The notes beneath the pieces are model-generated. The model was not told the DNA's origin. It did not search any database and saw only the letters and a program-made list of their open reading frames with translations. From Aureimonas glaciei (lineage in GTDB: Bacteria; Pseudomonadota; Alphaproteobacteria; Rhizobiales; Rhizobiaceae), in NCBI RefSeq assembly GCF_014643375.1, contig NZ_BMJJ01000017.1, forward strand, positions 18,227-82,226: 64,000 bases of DNA, in the 5' to 3' direction. A program made the translations under genes and the position numbers. Within the stretch, counting starts at the first letter, position 1, and every line of letters begins with the position of its first letter. Positions 1-9,339 of this stretch are shown here, piece by piece.

Positions 1-157
1 CGGCAATGACGCCCTTTTCGCACAGCGCGACGCGAAAACCCTTCTGCTGAAGGAAGAGCGCGGTGCTGACGCCGACGATGCCTCCGCCGATAACGACGAC
101 GTCAACGGGGCCGGGCAGGACATTCGGGGTGGCGACGGAATCGACTTCGGGGGACAC
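1..157 (-). CDS. FAD-dependent oxidoreductase (DadA-like), N-terminal part only
   Basis: Only the first 52 codons lie in the window; the gene continues beyond its left edge. The reverse-strand translation has a short leader and then the dinucleotide-binding motif VVIGGGIVG at residues 21-29, followed by STALFLQQKGF and an acidic LCEK strand end, the pattern of FAD-binding amine oxidases of the DAO/DadA family. The start is GTG at 157: an in-frame TGA lies four codons upstream, and GAGG sits 7 bases before the GTG. The substrate cannot be inferred from this fragment; D-amino acid dehydrogenase-like deaminating oxidases and sarcosine or glycine oxidases are all possible. It is transcribed away from the secreted hydrolase gene that follows. 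Confidence 0.7.
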   Translation of the reverse strand, partial: MSPEVDSVATPNVLPGPVDVVVIGGGIVGVSTALFLQQKGFRVALCEKGVIA

Positions 158-264
158 GACAAGACCTCAAGCCTGCGGCAGGAAGGCGCCGGGTTTCGCG
201 GCGCCGCCGGCCACCCTAGGTGAAGACCGGGACGCGGCGGAAGCCCCGTCGGTGGAGGAGAGAA

Positions 265-1239
265 ATGATGCTGATCGACCGGCGCCAGCTGCTCGGCCTT
301 GCCACGCTCGCCGCACTGGCCGGGCCCGCGCGGGCATGGGCCCCTGCGGCGCTGGAAATCGTGCCGCTCTGGCCGGACGGGCCGCCGGAGGCAGGGCGAT
401 TTTCTCGCGCCGAGACGAGGGACGGGCTGGGCGCGCCGCAGGCCGTCCGGGGGCCGCGGCTCGTGGTCTACCGGCCGGCGCATCCCTCGGGAACGCGGCC
501 AGCCGTGGTGGATCTCGGCGGGACGGCGGTCATCGTCGTCGGCGGCGGCGATGGCCGAATGGGGGCGGGGGCCGAGAGCGAGCCGGCCTGCCGCTGGCTG
601 CAATCGCAAGGCATCACCGCCTTCGAGCTGATCCATCGCCTCCCCGGCGATGGCTGGCCCGCGGCGGCGCCTTTCGAGGACGCAAGGCGCGCCATGCGGA
701 TCGTGCGGTCGCGGGCCGCGGCCGAGGGATTTTCCCGAATCGGCCTCATCGGCTTTTCCAGCGGCGCGCATCTCGCCGGAATGACCACGGTGCGCCCGGA
801 TGAAGATCTGGGCTCAAGGCTCGACGCCATCGACGCCCTGTCGGCCCGGCCCGATTTCGCCGCGCTGGTCTATCCCGTGCTGTCGATGATGCCGACCGTG
901 GACGGCACGGGCGCGCGCCGCGCGCTTCTCGGGGACAATCCCGGCCGGCGCGAGAGCGAGGCCTTTTCGGTCGAGCGCCATGTCGACGCCGGGACCCCGC
1001 CCGTCTTCCTCGCGCATTCCGCCGACGATCCGCTGGCGCCGATCGACCACAGCCTGATGATGTTCAATGCCCTGCGAACGACTGGCATCCCCGCCGCGCT
1101 GCATGTCTTTTCCCAGGGCGGGCATGGCTGGGGGATGGGGCGCGCCGGAACCGAAACCGCGGCCTGGCCGGGCCTTCTGGCGGCCTGGCTCGGCGAAATG
1201 GCGGAAGGCGCGCCCGTCCACCCGCCCTCGCTCGCCTGA
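265..1239 (+). CDS. Exported alpha/beta hydrolase (esterase-like)
   Basis: This 324-residue protein has an N-terminal export signal with an arginine pair (DRRQLLG, then a short hydrophobic stretch ending ARA near residue 24), which suggests Tat or Sec export to the periplasm. The core is an alpha/beta hydrolase of the acetyl-esterase/BD-FAE type: nucleophile elbow GFSSG with Ser165, an acid region ADDP (Asp254/255) and a catalytic His in GGHGWG (His287). The likely activity is hydrolysis of a carboxyl ester or sugar acetate; the substrate is unknown. The start at ATG 265 is chosen because GGAGGAG lies 5-10 bases upstream; an open frame extends back to 220 but has no ribosome site. It stands alone between a divergent oxidoreductase and convergent leuD. 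Confidence 0.8.
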   Translation: MMLIDRRQLLGLATLAALAGPARAWAPAALEIVPLWPDGPPEAGRFSRAETRDGLGAPQAVRGPRLVVYRPAHPSGTRPAVVDLGGTAVIVVGGGDGRMGAGAESEPACRWLQSQGITAFELIHRLPGDGWPAAAPFEDARRAMRIVRSRAAAEGFSRIGLIGFSSGAHLAGMTTVRPDEDLGSRLDAIDALSARPDFAALVYPVLSMMPTVDGTGARRALLGDNPGRRESEAFSVERHVDAGTPPVFLAHSADDPLAPIDHSLMMFNALRTTGIPAALHVFSQGGHGWGMGRAGTETAAWPGLLAAWLGEMAEGAPVHPPSLA

Positions 1240-1325
1240 GCCTTTCCGCCGCCGTGACAGGGGAGGCGGAAAGGAGCGGGTCGGGTGGCCGTGCGGCTGT
1301 CAGGCTGCGGCCGACGCGGGAAGAA

Positions 1326-1931
1326 TCAGGCCCAGGGCCGTTCGGCGGCGTTCTTCGCCTCAAAATTTTCGATGCTCGTGCCTTTTTCCAGGGTCAGGCC
1401 GATGTCGTCGAGGCCGTTCAGGAGGCAGTGCTTGCGGAACGGATCGATGTCGAAATGGATCATGCCGCCGTCGGGTCCGCGGATTTCCTGCGCCTCGAGG
1501 TCGACGGAAATCCGCGCATTGGCGCCGCGCTCGGCGTCGTCCATCAACAGTTCCAGCTGCTCGGGCGTGACGCGGATCGGCAAAATGCCGTTCTTGAAGC
1601 AGTTGTTGTAAAAGATGTCGGCGAACGAGGTCGAGATCACGCAGCGGATGCCGAAGTCGAGCAGGGCCCAGGGGGCGTGCTCGCGCGACGAGCCGCAGCC
1701 GAAATTGTCGCCGGTGACGAGGATTTCGGCGCCGCGATAGGCGGGCTTGTTGAGCACGAAGTCGGGATTGTCCGAGCCGTCGGCCTGGTAGCGCAGCTCG
1801 GCGAAGAGGCCCTTGCCGAGGCCGGTGCGGGCGATCGTCTTCAGATAGTCCTTGGGAATGATCATGTCGGTGTCGATGTTGACGATCGGCATCGGCGCCG
1901 CGACGCCCGTCAGGCGATCGAATTTCTGCAT
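1326..1931 (-). CDS. leuD: 3-isopropylmalate dehydratase small subunit
   Basis: LeuD pairs with the iron-sulfur subunit LeuC to isomerise 2-isopropylmalate to 3-isopropylmalate in leucine synthesis in the cytosol. The 201-residue product has the usual family length and clear motifs: N-terminal [10 protein letters not shown], then [18 protein letters not shown], which forms the substrate-recognition region of the swivelling domain, and [13 protein letters not shown]. The start at ATG 1931 gives the family N-terminus MQKFDRLTG and has AGAGGACAGG in front; the frame stays open upstream to 2114 but overlaps the fadD leader. leuB lies about 13.5 kb away on the other strand, and leuC is not in the window, so the leucine genes are dispersed here. 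Confidence 0.95.
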   Translation of the reverse strand: MQKFDRLTGVAAPMPIVNIDTDMIIPKDYLKTIARTGLGKGLFAELRYQADGSDNPDFVLNKPAYRGAEILVTGDNFGCGSSREHAPWALLDFGIRCVISTSFADIFYNNCFKNGILPIRVTPEQLELLMDDAERGANARISVDLEAQEIRGPDGGMIHFDIDPFRKHCLLNGLDDIGLTLEKGTSIENFEAKNAAERPWA

Positions 1932-2118
1932 GTCCCTGTCCTCTTGGCTTGCTCGTTCGTGCCGCAAAGATAGCAGGTCCTCAGCGCCCGGCAAATGTCG
2001 GACCACCGCGGGCAGGCTTTCGTCATACCGGCTCGTGCGGCATTGACGTAAACGGAAGACAATTTCGCTTTCCCGCCATCTCATGTATTCAGGATGGAAA
2101 AAACGGGAGGGCACGCAA

Positions 2119-3789
2119 ATGCAGAGACCATGGCTGGCACATTATCCGGAAGGGATCGCGGCGGATCTGCCGCCTTATTCCTACCGTTCGCTGTCCGACC
2201 TTCTGGTCGAGGCCTTCGCGCGGCACGGCGCGAAACCCGCCTTCCGCTTTATGGGCACCACGCTCAGCTTCGCCGAGCTCGACGCGCAGTCGCAGGTGCT
2301 CGCCGCCTATCTGCAGTCGCTGGGGTTGGCCAAGGGCGACCGCGTGGCGCTGATGATGCCGAACGTGCCGCAATATCCCGTCGCCGTGGCCGCGGTGCTG
2401 CGCGCCGGCATGGTGGTCGTGAACACCAACCCGCTCTACACGCCGCGCGAACTCGAGCACCAGCTGAGCGATTCCGGCGCCAAGGCGATCATCGTCCTCG
2501 AGAACATGGCGGCGACGCTGGAGGCCTGCGCGGCGCACATCACCCTGCCGCACATCGTCGTCACCTCGATCGGCGACATGCTGCCGATCCTGAAGGGGAC
2601 GGTCGTCAACTTCGTGCTGCGGCATGTGAAGAAGCTGGTGCCGGCCTTCAACCTGCCGCAGGCGGTGCGCTGGAAGGCGGCGATGGCCAAGGGGCGCGCC
2701 GGGCGCTTCACCCCGGCCTCGGCCGGGCTCGATGACATCGCGGCGCTGCAATATACCGGCGGCACCACGGGCGTCTCGAAGGGCGCCATGCTCCTCCACC
2801 GCAACGTCATCGCCAATGTGCTGCAGACCGAGACCTGGCACGCCCCGGCGATGCGGCGCATCCCGGCCGGCGAGCAGGTGCTGACCGTCTGCGCCCTGCC
2901 GCTCTACCATATCTTCGGTTTCACCGTGAACATGATGCTGGCCATGCGGACCGGCGGCTGCAACCTCCTCATCCTCAACCCGCGCGACATCGCCGCGACG
3001 CTGAAGGAACTGCAGCAGCACCGTTTTCACTGTTTTCCCGCGGTCAACACCCTGTTCGGGGCGCTGGCGCGCCACCCCGATGCGACGAAGGTCGACTGGT
3101 CGAACCTGCGCCTTTCCGTCGGCGGCGGCATGGCGGTGCAGTCGGCGACGGCCAAACTCTGGCTGGAGACGACGGGCTGCGCCATCGTCGAGGGCTACGG
3201 CCTGTCGGAAACCGCGCCCTCGGCCTGCTGCAATCCCGTGGATGCCACCGCCTATACCGGCACGATCGGCTATCCCCTGCCGTCGACCGAATTGAAGATC
3301 ATCGACGACGACGGCCGGGAATTGCCGATGGGCGAGCGCGGCGAGATCGCTATTCGCGGCCCGCAGGTGATGGCCGGCTACTGGAACCGGCCGGACGAGA
3401 CGGCGCGGGTGATGACCGAGGACGGCTTCTTCAAGAGCGGCGACATCGGCGTGATGGACGAAAACGGCGCCTTCTGCATCGTCGACCGGAAGAAGGACAT
3501 GATCAACGTCTCCGGCTTCAACGTCTATCCGAACGAGATCGAGGACGTCGTCACGCGCCTGAAGGGCGTGGCGGAGGCTGCCGCCATCGGCGTCGCCGAT
3601 GCCGATTCCGGCGAGGCGGTGAAGCTCTTCGTCGTGCGCAACGATCCCGGGCTGACGGCCGAGGCGGTGAAGAGTTTTTGCAAGGCGGAACTCACCGGCT
3701 ACAAACGGCCAAAACATGTCGAGTTCCGCGACGAGCTGCCGAAGACGAATGTCGGCAAGGTGCTGCGCCGAAAGCTGCGCGACGCCTGA
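2119..3789 (+). CDS. fadD: Long-chain fatty acid-CoA ligase
   Basis: The 556-residue product is an adenylate-forming acyl-CoA synthetase that activates free fatty acids with ATP and CoA for beta-oxidation or lipid remodelling. The AMP-binding P-loop [11 protein letters not shown] starts near residue 212, the YGLSETAP motif near residue 360, and the C-terminal hinge and catalytic lysine region ([10 protein letters not shown], then DRKKDMI, and final [11 protein letters not shown]) are intact. Length and order of motifs match FadD of gamma- and alphaproteobacteria. ATG 2119 is preferred over an upstream frame opening at 2083 because GGGAGG ends 8 bases before it. The gene is divergent from leuD across about 190 bases that must hold both promoters. 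Confidence 0.93.
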   Translation: MQRPWLAHYPEGIAADLPPYSYRSLSDLLVEAFARHGAKPAFRFMGTTLSFAELDAQSQVLAAYLQSLGLAKGDRVALMMPNVPQYPVAVAAVLRAGMVVVNTNPLYTPRELEHQLSDSGAKAIIVLENMAATLEACAAHITLPHIVVTSIGDMLPILKGTVVNFVLRHVKKLVPAFNLPQAVRWKAAMAKGRAGRFTPASAGLDDIAALQYTGGTTGVSKGAMLLHRNVIANVLQTETWHAPAMRRIPAGEQVLTVCALPLYHIFGFTVNMMLAMRTGGCNLLILNPRDIAATLKELQQHRFHCFPAVNTLFGALARHPDATKVDWSNLRLSVGGGMAVQSATAKLWLETTGCAIVEGYGLSETAPSACCNPVDATAYTGTIGYPLPSTELKIIDDDGRELPMGERGEIAIRGPQVMAGYWNRPDETARVMTEDGFFKSGDIGVMDENGAFCIVDRKKDMINVSGFNVYPNEIEDVVTRLKGVAEAAAIGVADADSGEAVKLFVVRNDPGLTAEAVKSFCKAELTGYKRPKHVEFRDELPKTNVGKVLRRKLRDA

Positions 3790-4205
3790 GGCGCACGGCT
3801 CTCTGGGCCGGCCTTCGACCGCCGGGAGATACGGCCGCGATGTCCGGACACCGGCGAAGGCCGGATGTTCGACGCAAGCGCGATCGACGGCCGCCGAACC
3901 CTTTCGGCCGCCGATCCGGCCTTTAGCGAGAGCGAGAGGCTCGCAGGCGCAGTTCTTGGCTGCACCAGGGGCCTACAACCCTTGCTCCGATTACCATGGG
4001 CGCCCGGAACAGCGGATTTGCCTTTTGCGTCGCGATGGGCTCTATTTTCGCCAGGTCATGCACGACGGCGGCACCACCCCGGGGCCGCCGGACGAAATTG
4101 TCGTCTTACCTTCACATTTCCCCTTTTCATTCCGGCCGATGTCGCCTATATCCACCTCACCGGAGACGAAGCGCTCGGCAACGAGCGGCACAGTCGACGC
4201 CGTGG
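3790..4205. other. Intergenic stretch between fadD and the initiator tRNA
   Basis: No protein gene with a ribosome site or family resemblance is visible. The first part holds nested palindromes: CCGGCCTTCG at 3808-3817 faces CGAAGGCCGG at 3855-3864, and the perfect 10-base palindrome TGTCCGGACA lies at 3841-3850. The last 100 bases are less GC-rich and probably hold the tRNA promoter, which I cannot place exactly. Confidence 0.5.
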
Positions 4206-4282
<77 letters not shown>

Positions 4283-4289
4283 AATTTAA

Positions 4290-4331
4290 CCCGTCGGATC
4301 AGCCTTTTAGGTTTGGTCCGGCGGGTTTTTT
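4290..4331 (+). terminator. Rho-independent terminator after tRNA-fMet
   Basis: CCCGTCGGA at 4290-4298 pairs with TCCGGCGGG at 4317-4325 (nine pairs, one G:U), followed directly by TTTTTTGTT. It lies 8 bases after the CCA end of the tRNA. Confidence 0.9.
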
Positions 4332-4622
4332 GTTGTCGCGGACGGCAGTCGCGGCCAGGTCGGTCGTGTGGTTGATTGGCAGCTGGGTGCGCGGCGACTG
4401 ACGTTGGAATGCGTCCGGCAATGGGGGTTCGCAAACACCGATGGCGGCGACGGGCCATCACGCCTGACGCTTTCTGAGGACCGCGTCGAGACGGCACCGC
4501 GGCGGATGCGGGCCTTGCTGACCTGTCCCTCTCCCCGTTAGCATCCCACACCGGGAAGCTCCTCGACCCTGTTCGTTGCGGCGCGATTTCGCCGCCAGAC
4601 CCAAGGGCACAGGAAAGTACTG

Positions 4623-4880
4623 ATGACCGACGATCCCGACCTCGAATTTTCACCCCTCGGCGGCCTCGTCACGCGGGACGATCGCACCGTTCAGGTTCAC
4701 ATCTACCGCATCGTCGGCAGCGACCATGGCTGGGCCCTGGAGGTCGTCGATGTGGACGATGTCTCCACCGCCTGGGATGAGCTCTTTGCGACGGAGCGCG
4801 AGGCCTACGAGGAATTCAGCCGGGTGCTCGACGAAAACGGGATTGCGGTGTTCCTGGGAGATGAGGAACTGCCGCACTGA
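4623..4880 (+). CDS. Small acidic hypothetical protein
   Basis: I do not recognise this 85-residue protein. It is strongly acidic (many Asp and Glu, few Lys), has no signal peptide or membrane segment, and reads as a compact alpha/beta fold: a beta-rich first half (TVQVHIYRI, WALEVVDVDD) and a helical second half (AWDELFATEREAYEEF). Codon use is like its neighbours, and an AGGAAAG element 7 bases before the ATG supports translation. It lies in a wide gap after the tRNA and is convergent with the ureohydrolase gene. It may be a conserved small protein of the order. Confidence 0.6.
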   Translation: MTDDPDLEFSPLGGLVTRDDRTVQVHIYRIVGSDHGWALEVVDVDDVSTAWDELFATEREAYEEFSRVLDENGIAVFLGDEELPH

Positions 4881-4957
4881 GCATCCGCGCATGGTGGGCG
4901 AATTGGGCATCTGGCCGAGGCGCGACGCTTCACCTTGTCTCACCGGTCGAGCCGGCG

Positions 4958-5863
4958 TCACGCCTGCCGGACGATCGCCCCGATCGCGTTGATGACGAGC
5001 CGCGCGGCGGTGAGGGCCGAGAGACCACCGATGTCGGCCGGCGGGTAGAGTTCGACGAGGTCGAAGCCGACGATTCTGGCGCGCCGGCCGAGGCCGGCGA
5101 TGAGTTGGGTCGCCTGGGTGTAGCTGAGGCCGCCGGGCGCAGGCGCGATGACGCCCGGCATGACGGCGGGGTCGAGGCCGTCGCAGTCGAGCGTCACCAC
5201 CACCCGCGCGCCTTCCGGGATGTGGCGCAGCGCGGTGTCGATGCCACCGGCATGAAGCTCGCGCGCGGTGACGAAGCGGCTGCCGAAATCCCGGGCCGCT
5301 TCGATCTCGGCCGGGCGGGCGCTGCCGACGCCGCGCAGGCCGACCTGCACCATCCCCGCGACATGGCCCATTTCGCTCGCCCGGCGCATCGGGCTGGAAT
5401 AGCCGAAACGCTCGCCGTCCAGCGCGTCGCGCCAGTCGATATGCGCGTCGATCTGCAGGATCCAGATCGGTCCGCCCTCGGCAAAGCCGGCGAGGAAGGG
5501 GATGACGACCGAATCGTCGCCCCCGAGGAGGATCGGCACGGCGCCCTCGGCCAGCACGGCGCGCGTGCGCGCCTCGATCAGCGCCCGGTTGCCGGCATTG
5601 TCGTGCATCGCCGTCGGCAGATCGCCGCTGTCGACGCAGGCGACGAGGCCATCGGGGAAAAGCGGCCCGCCGAGATCGAAATCCCAGTGGGTGAGGAGGC
5701 CCGCATCCGCCTTGCTGGCGGCGCGGATCGCGTCGGCCGCCCGGGCGTGAGCCGTGCTGTCCTTGCCCGGATAGGTGCTGCCGTGGCCGGCGCCAAAAAT
5801 CACCGCGGCGGGGGCGCGGCCGTCCGGCAGTGTTCGGGGCAGGCCGAGAAAGTTGGCGGTCAT
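4958..5863 (-). CDS. Ureohydrolase family protein (agmatinase/guanidino-acid hydrolase type)
   Basis: This is a 301-residue cytosolic member of the arginase/agmatinase family, which uses a two-manganese centre to release urea from a guanidino compound. Visible metal motifs are DAHID (residues 139-143) and TLDCDGLDP (Asp226, Asp228). The first metal motif, normally GGDHS, reads GGDDS here, so the usual His ligand is Asp117. That may mark a distinct subfamily or an altered metal site. Agmatinase, guanidinobutyrase and proclavaminate amidinohydrolase are all possible, and the substrate cannot be called. ATG 5863 is chosen because CAGGA sits 5 bases upstream; an alternative ATG at 5926 adds 21 polar residues. 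The gene stands alone on the minus strand. Confidence 0.82.
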   Translation of the reverse strand: MTANFLGLPRTLPDGRAPAAVIFGAGHGSTYPGKDSTAHARAADAIRAASKADAGLLTHWDFDLGGPLFPDGLVACVDSGDLPTAMHDNAGNRALIEARTRAVLAEGAVPILLGGDDSVVIPFLAGFAEGGPIWILQIDAHIDWRDALDGERFGYSSPMRRASEMGHVAGMVQVGLRGVGSARPAEIEAARDFGSRFVTARELHAGGIDTALRHIPEGARVVVTLDCDGLDPAVMPGVIAPAPGGLSYTQATQLIAGLGRRARIVGFDLVELYPPADIGGLSALTAARLVINAIGAIVRQA

Positions 5864-6004
5864 GTCGGTCCTGTCGTCCAAGGCATGATCCTTCCGGGCG
5901 CTGCGGCCTTCGGCTTTGGCGTCCATCAGAGGAGCCTTTCGGCGAGCTCTGGCCGTCCGGCTCGGCGATCCCGCGGCCTGGCGCCATCAGCCGCCATGAG
6001 CGAC

Positions 6005-6316
6005 TTATTTCGGCGGCAGAGCGCTGCGCACGAGGCGGTCGATCTCGGAGCTGAATTCGGCCTGCTTGCGCTGCTGGCGCGGCGAGACGACGGGTTTCGG
6101 CCGCTTGGAGACGGGCGAGGGCACCGGCGCACGCGGCGCCGGCATCTGGCCCGCAGCGTGCCAGGCGCGAAACAGCTCGACGTCGAACAGCCAGGTCGCC
6201 GTGCCCTTCGGCTGGAAGGCGCCGGGCACGACGCCGGTGGCGGCGAGTTTCGTCCAGTGGCGGGAACTCTCGCCAAAATCGGCGGCGATGTTGCGGGCGG
6301 TCAGATGCTTGGCCAT
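6005..6316 (-). CDS. Small HTH-like DNA-binding protein, hypothetical
   Basis: The 103-residue product begins with a stretch resembling a short winged-helix or excisionase-type HTH (MAKHLTARNIAADFG, then WTKLAATGVVPGAF, and ending with WLFDVELFRAW at about residues 42-52), followed by a Pro-rich basic linker and a short charged C-terminal helix. This suggests sequence-specific DNA binding, but I cannot name a family. GAGGAG lies 6 bases before the ATG. There is no phage gene next to it, so an excisionase role is not supported by context. It lies between the ureohydrolase and the Trm112-like gene, all on the minus strand. Confidence 0.55.
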   Translation of the reverse strand: MAKHLTARNIAADFGESSRHWTKLAATGVVPGAFQPKGTATWLFDVELFRAWHAAGQMPAPRAPVPSPVSKRPKPVVSPRQQRKQAEFSSEIDRLVRSALPPK

Positions 6317-6462
6317 GGAAATCTCCTCGGCCCGTCATAGCACCGGCAGGGCCGGGGGGAACAGGGAGATCGGCCGGCCGGGATGACGGTCTCGCGGCCG
6401 GCCGTCGCCGCGTTGCGACCCGTGCTCATCCCGCCAAGCTCGCGCACTGCTTTCGAGCGGGC

Positions 6463-6657
6463 TCAGTCGAGCGCGCGGGCCTCGGAGGCCAGCATGATCG
6501 GAATGCCGTCGCGGATCGGGAAGGCGAGGCGTGCGGCGGCCGAAACCAGTTCGTTGCGCTCGGCATCATAGGTCAACGTCGTCTTGGTCAGCGGGCAGAC
6601 CAGGAGTTCCAGGAGTTTAGGGTCGGGCCTGCGGTCGGCCGGGGTGGTGCGGGGCAT
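6463..6657 (-). CDS. Trm112/UPF0434 family small protein
   Basis: The 64-residue protein has the family core [14 protein letters not shown], then an NELVS strand and [11 protein letters not shown], typical of bacterial Trm112-like UPF0434 proteins. Relatives in other domains are activating partners of methyltransferases. In this copy only one Cys of the usual zinc knuckle is seen (VCPLTK), so metal binding is doubtful, as in many bacterial members. ATG 6657 gives the family-like length and has an AGGAAG element about 4 bases upstream; the frame continues back to 6711 without a better ribosome site. It is followed in the same direction by the HTH-like gene. Confidence 0.85.
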   Translation of the reverse strand: MPRTTPADRRPDPKLLELLVCPLTKTTLTYDAERNELVSAAARLAFPIRDGIPIMLASEARALD

Positions 6658-6894
6658 GGGCTTCCTGTCGTCGAAAGGCGGCGCCGGACATGGCGCCCCG
6701 TCATGGCACAAGACCGAGACTATGGCACGAGCGCCGGCGGGTCGCTGGCCCGATCACGAACCGGTCCCCGGACCGGTCGCAAGCACGAAGCCTATACGGG
6801 TGCCGCTACAGGGCTATTCGCAAGCCAGCCCACTCTCGCCGCCGTCCCTGACCACGTCGCAGTATCCGCACACTTCCGGCAGCGGCGTGCTCGG

Positions 6895-7575
6895 CTACTG
6901 CAGCGTCTGGCCGAGACCGTCCTCGGAGGTCTCGCGGGCGATCGCCATCTCGGTCAGCGCGACCAGCGTTTCCGCGCGCGTCTTCAGGTCGGGCGCCTCG
7001 AGCAGCGCCTGCTTTTCCGCCGGGCCATAGGGCGACATCATGCACAGCGCGTTGACGAGCGTTTCGTTCGAGGCCTTGGTGATGCTCTCCCAGTCGGCTT
7101 CCAGCTGGTTGACGTCGAGATACATCCGGAAGGCGGCGAGCAGGCCCTCCCGGTCCACCTCGCCGGCGCCGTGGCTGAGATCGAGGTCTGCGACGAAGGG
7201 GGCGAGGCGGCAGGCGCGGTAGGGCGTCCGGACCACGAGCTCCTCGATCACCCGGAAGCGGGCGATGCCGTGCAGGTTGATGACGTAGCGGCCGTCGCCA
7301 CTCTCGGTCAGCGACGTGATGCGGCCGAGACAGCCGACCTTGGCAAGATCGGGATCGCCGTTCGGCAGCATCGCGCCGTCGACGCGCGGCTGGATCATGC
7401 CGATGATCCGTCGTCCCGCCATCGCATCGTCGATCATCGCGAGATAGCGCGGCTCGAAAATGTTCAGCGGCAGCTGGCCGCCCGGCAGGAGCAGCGCGCC
7501 GACGAGCGGGAAGACCGGCACGGTATCCGGCAGATCGGCTTCTCTGGTGTAATTGGCATTGCCTGCATGAACCAC
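6895..7575 (-). CDS. Lon N-terminal-domain protein (no protease domain)
   Basis: This 226-residue protein consists of a Lon substrate-binding (LonN) domain without the ATPase or protease parts. Diagnostic pieces are PVFPLVGALLLPGG, LNIFEPRYLAMI, GMIQPR, and a GCLGRI turn, followed by a helical C-terminal bundle. Proteins of this kind are common next to the thioredoxin/TPR gene in this order, and their role is unknown. GTG 7575 is taken as start because GGAGA lies 7 bases upstream and the resulting N-terminus fits the family; longer frames have no ribosome site. It is preceded by the thioredoxin gene with a gap of about 125 bases and may share its transcript. Confidence 0.88.
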   Translation of the reverse strand: MVHAGNANYTREADLPDTVPVFPLVGALLLPGGQLPLNIFEPRYLAMIDDAMAGRRIIGMIQPRVDGAMLPNGDPDLAKVGCLGRITSLTESGDGRYVINLHGIARFRVIEELVVRTPYRACRLAPFVADLDLSHGAGEVDREGLLAAFRMYLDVNQLEADWESITKASNETLVNALCMMSPYGPAEKQALLEAPDLKTRAETLVALTEMAIARETSEDGLGQTLQ

Positions 7576-7701
7576 GGTCGGTCTCCATCTGACACAACCC
7601 GAACTGGGACATGGCACGGGAATCTCAAGGCCTGTCCGCCGCGACACCCACCGTCTCTTCTGCCCGCGCCGACCGCCCGAAGGCGGCCGGCGCGTACAGC
7701 T

Positions 7702-8664
7702 TCAGGAGAAGAGGAGCGTCGACAGCCGGCGACGGGCGTCCTTGGTCGCCGGATCCATCGCGCCCCAGACCTCGAAGAACTCGATCAGCTTCTTGCGCGC
7801 GCCGTCCTCGTTCCAGCTGCGGTCGCGCTTGACGATTTCGAGCAGATGCCCGGCGGCCTCGGCCCTGTGGCCGCGCGCCTGGGCGATCAACGCCAGATCG
7901 AAGCGGGCCTGATGGTCGTCGGCATCGCCCTCGATGCGCGCCTGCAGCGCCACCGGGTCGCCGAGCGCGGCGATCTCTTCCATCAGCTTCAGCTTGGTGC
8001 GGGCGACCGACAGCGCGGGATCATCCGCCTTGTCGGCCGGCACCTGGTCGAGGAGGGTGCGCGCATGCACCGCATCCCCGGCGAGGAGATAGCATTCGAC
8101 GAGACCGGCGACGGCGCCGAGGACGGAGGGGTCGTGCTGCAGGATCGAGGCGAAGAGCTGCGCGGCATTGCCGGCATCGCCCGCCGCGAGAAGGGCCTTC
8201 GCCTCTTCCAGCGCGGCGGCGACGGGATCCTCGCCGGGGCCGCCGAGGCGCTCAATGAAGGCGGTGACCTCGCTTTCCGGCAGGGCGCCCATAAAACCGT
8301 CGACCGGCTGGCCGTCGACGAAGGCGAAGACCGCCGGGATCGACTTCACGCCGAGCTGGCCGGCGATCGAGGGATGGTCGTCGATGTTCATCTTCACGAG
8401 CTTCACCCGCCCCTCGGCCGCCATCACGGCGCGCTCGAGGATCGGCGTCAGCTGCTTGCAAGGGCCGCACCAGGGCGCCCAGAAATCGACCAGGACCGGC
8501 TGCTGGCGGGATTGCGCGATCACGTCGGCGGCAAAATTCGCCGTCGTCGTGTCCTTGATCAGCGGCCCGGCGCCGTTGGCACCGGCACCGGCAGGGGGCG
8601 CCTTGGGCGTGGCTGCGCCCATCGTCTGCGCGCCGTAGCCCGAACCGTAGGGGTTGTTGCTCAT
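7702..8664 (-). CDS. Thioredoxin-TPR protein, CnoX/YbbN family co-chaperone
   Basis: The 320-residue product has a thioredoxin domain at about residues 35-140 with active site WCGPC (Cys66, Cys69), then tetratricopeptide-like helical repeats to the end (LLAAGDAGNAAQLF, LVECYLLAGDAVHA, LALIAQARGHRAEAA). This is the YbbN/CnoX architecture, a holdase that hands clients to GroEL or DnaK. Unlike the E. coli protein, which lacks one active-site Cys, this copy keeps both, so it may also be a working disulfide reductase. The N-terminal 30 residues are Gly/Pro/Ala-rich and probably disordered. ATG 8664 is chosen from the MSNNPYG leader; its ribosome site is weak. The deacylase gene precedes it by 82 bases, same strand. 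Confidence 0.9.
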   Translation of the reverse strand: MSNNPYGSGYGAQTMGAATPKAPPAGAGANGAGPLIKDTTTANFAADVIAQSRQQPVLVDFWAPWCGPCKQLTPILERAVMAAEGRVKLVKMNIDDHPSIAGQLGVKSIPAVFAFVDGQPVDGFMGALPESEVTAFIERLGGPGEDPVAAALEEAKALLAAGDAGNAAQLFASILQHDPSVLGAVAGLVECYLLAGDAVHARTLLDQVPADKADDPALSVARTKLKLMEEIAALGDPVALQARIEGDADDHQARFDLALIAQARGHRAEAAGHLLEIVKRDRSWNEDGARKKLIEFFEVWGAMDPATKDARRRLSTLLFS

Positions 8665-8746
8665 CTTTACCGTCCCCGTCTGTTTGCGCCCGTCATTCCG
8701 CCGGTCCGCCGCCGCCCTGTTCGTCTTCACATTCGCCGTCAGCGAC

Positions 8747-9271
8747 TCACACGTCGTCGACTTGGCCGTGTTCGCCCGCCTCCAGGCTGACGATGGCGGG
8801 CGTGTGCCCGGTCGCCGCGAAGAAGGCCATCAGGTCCTCGCGGGCGATGGTCGTCGTCGCCCGGTTCGTCAGCGGATGGCAGTTCACCATATCGTGCTGG
8901 AGAAGTCCCGCATCAAGCACCAGCCTCACCGCATGGTTCCCGTCGTTGACGAGGCCGAAGGCGGTGACCGAGCCCGGCTCGACGCCGAGCAGAGCGCGCA
9001 TCTGGTCGGGGCTGGCGAAGGACAGGCGCCCCTGCGCGCCGATGGTCTTGTGCAGCGTCTTCAGGTCCACCGCGGCCGTCTCCTCGGCGACGACGAGAAA
9101 GATCGTCCCCTTCTTGTCCTTCAGGCACAGGTTCTTGGTGTGGCCGCCGGGAATGGCGCCGCGCAGCGCCTGGCTCTCCTCGACGGTGTGCAGCGGCGGG
9201 TGCTCGACCGTGGTGGTGGCGATCCCCTGGCGATCGAGAAAGGCAAAGAGATCGTCGCGGGAAAGAGCCAT
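8747..9271 (-). CDS. Prolyl-tRNA deacylase, ProX/YbaK type
   Basis: The 174-residue protein belongs to the YbaK/ProXp family of free-standing editing domains, which hydrolyse mischarged aminoacyl-tRNAs such as Ala-tRNA(Pro). Signature parts are VEHPPLHTVEES, the catalytic lysine region GGHTKNLCLKDKKG, and GSVTAFGLVND near residue 100. No tRNA synthetase domain is present. Start at ATG 9271 fits the family N-terminus (ALSRDDLFAFLD), although the ribosome site is poor; an ATG at 9304 would add 11 residues. It lies upstream of the thioredoxin/TPR gene in the same direction and may be cotranscribed with it. Confidence 0.88.
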   Translation of the reverse strand: MALSRDDLFAFLDRQGIATTTVEHPPLHTVEESQALRGAIPGGHTKNLCLKDKKGTIFLVVAEETAAVDLKTLHKTIGAQGRLSFASPDQMRALLGVEPGSVTAFGLVNDGNHAVRLVLDAGLLQHDMVNCHPLTNRATTTIAREDLMAFFAATGHTPAIVSLEAGEHGQVDDV

Positions 9272-9339
9272 GGAGGATCCGATGTCGGGCGTTTCTGCGG
9301 GCATTTAGCCGCCCGACCTAGCCCCGCCGCGGGCCGGGA

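Noticed and set aside
6005..6316. Prophage excisionase
   Set aside because: The HTH is excisionase-like in size, but there is no integrase or phage gene in the neighbourhood.
6703..8790. A 695-codon plus-strand frame
   Set aside because: Antisense to the Lon-N protein and the thioredoxin/TPR protein, which have intact motifs.
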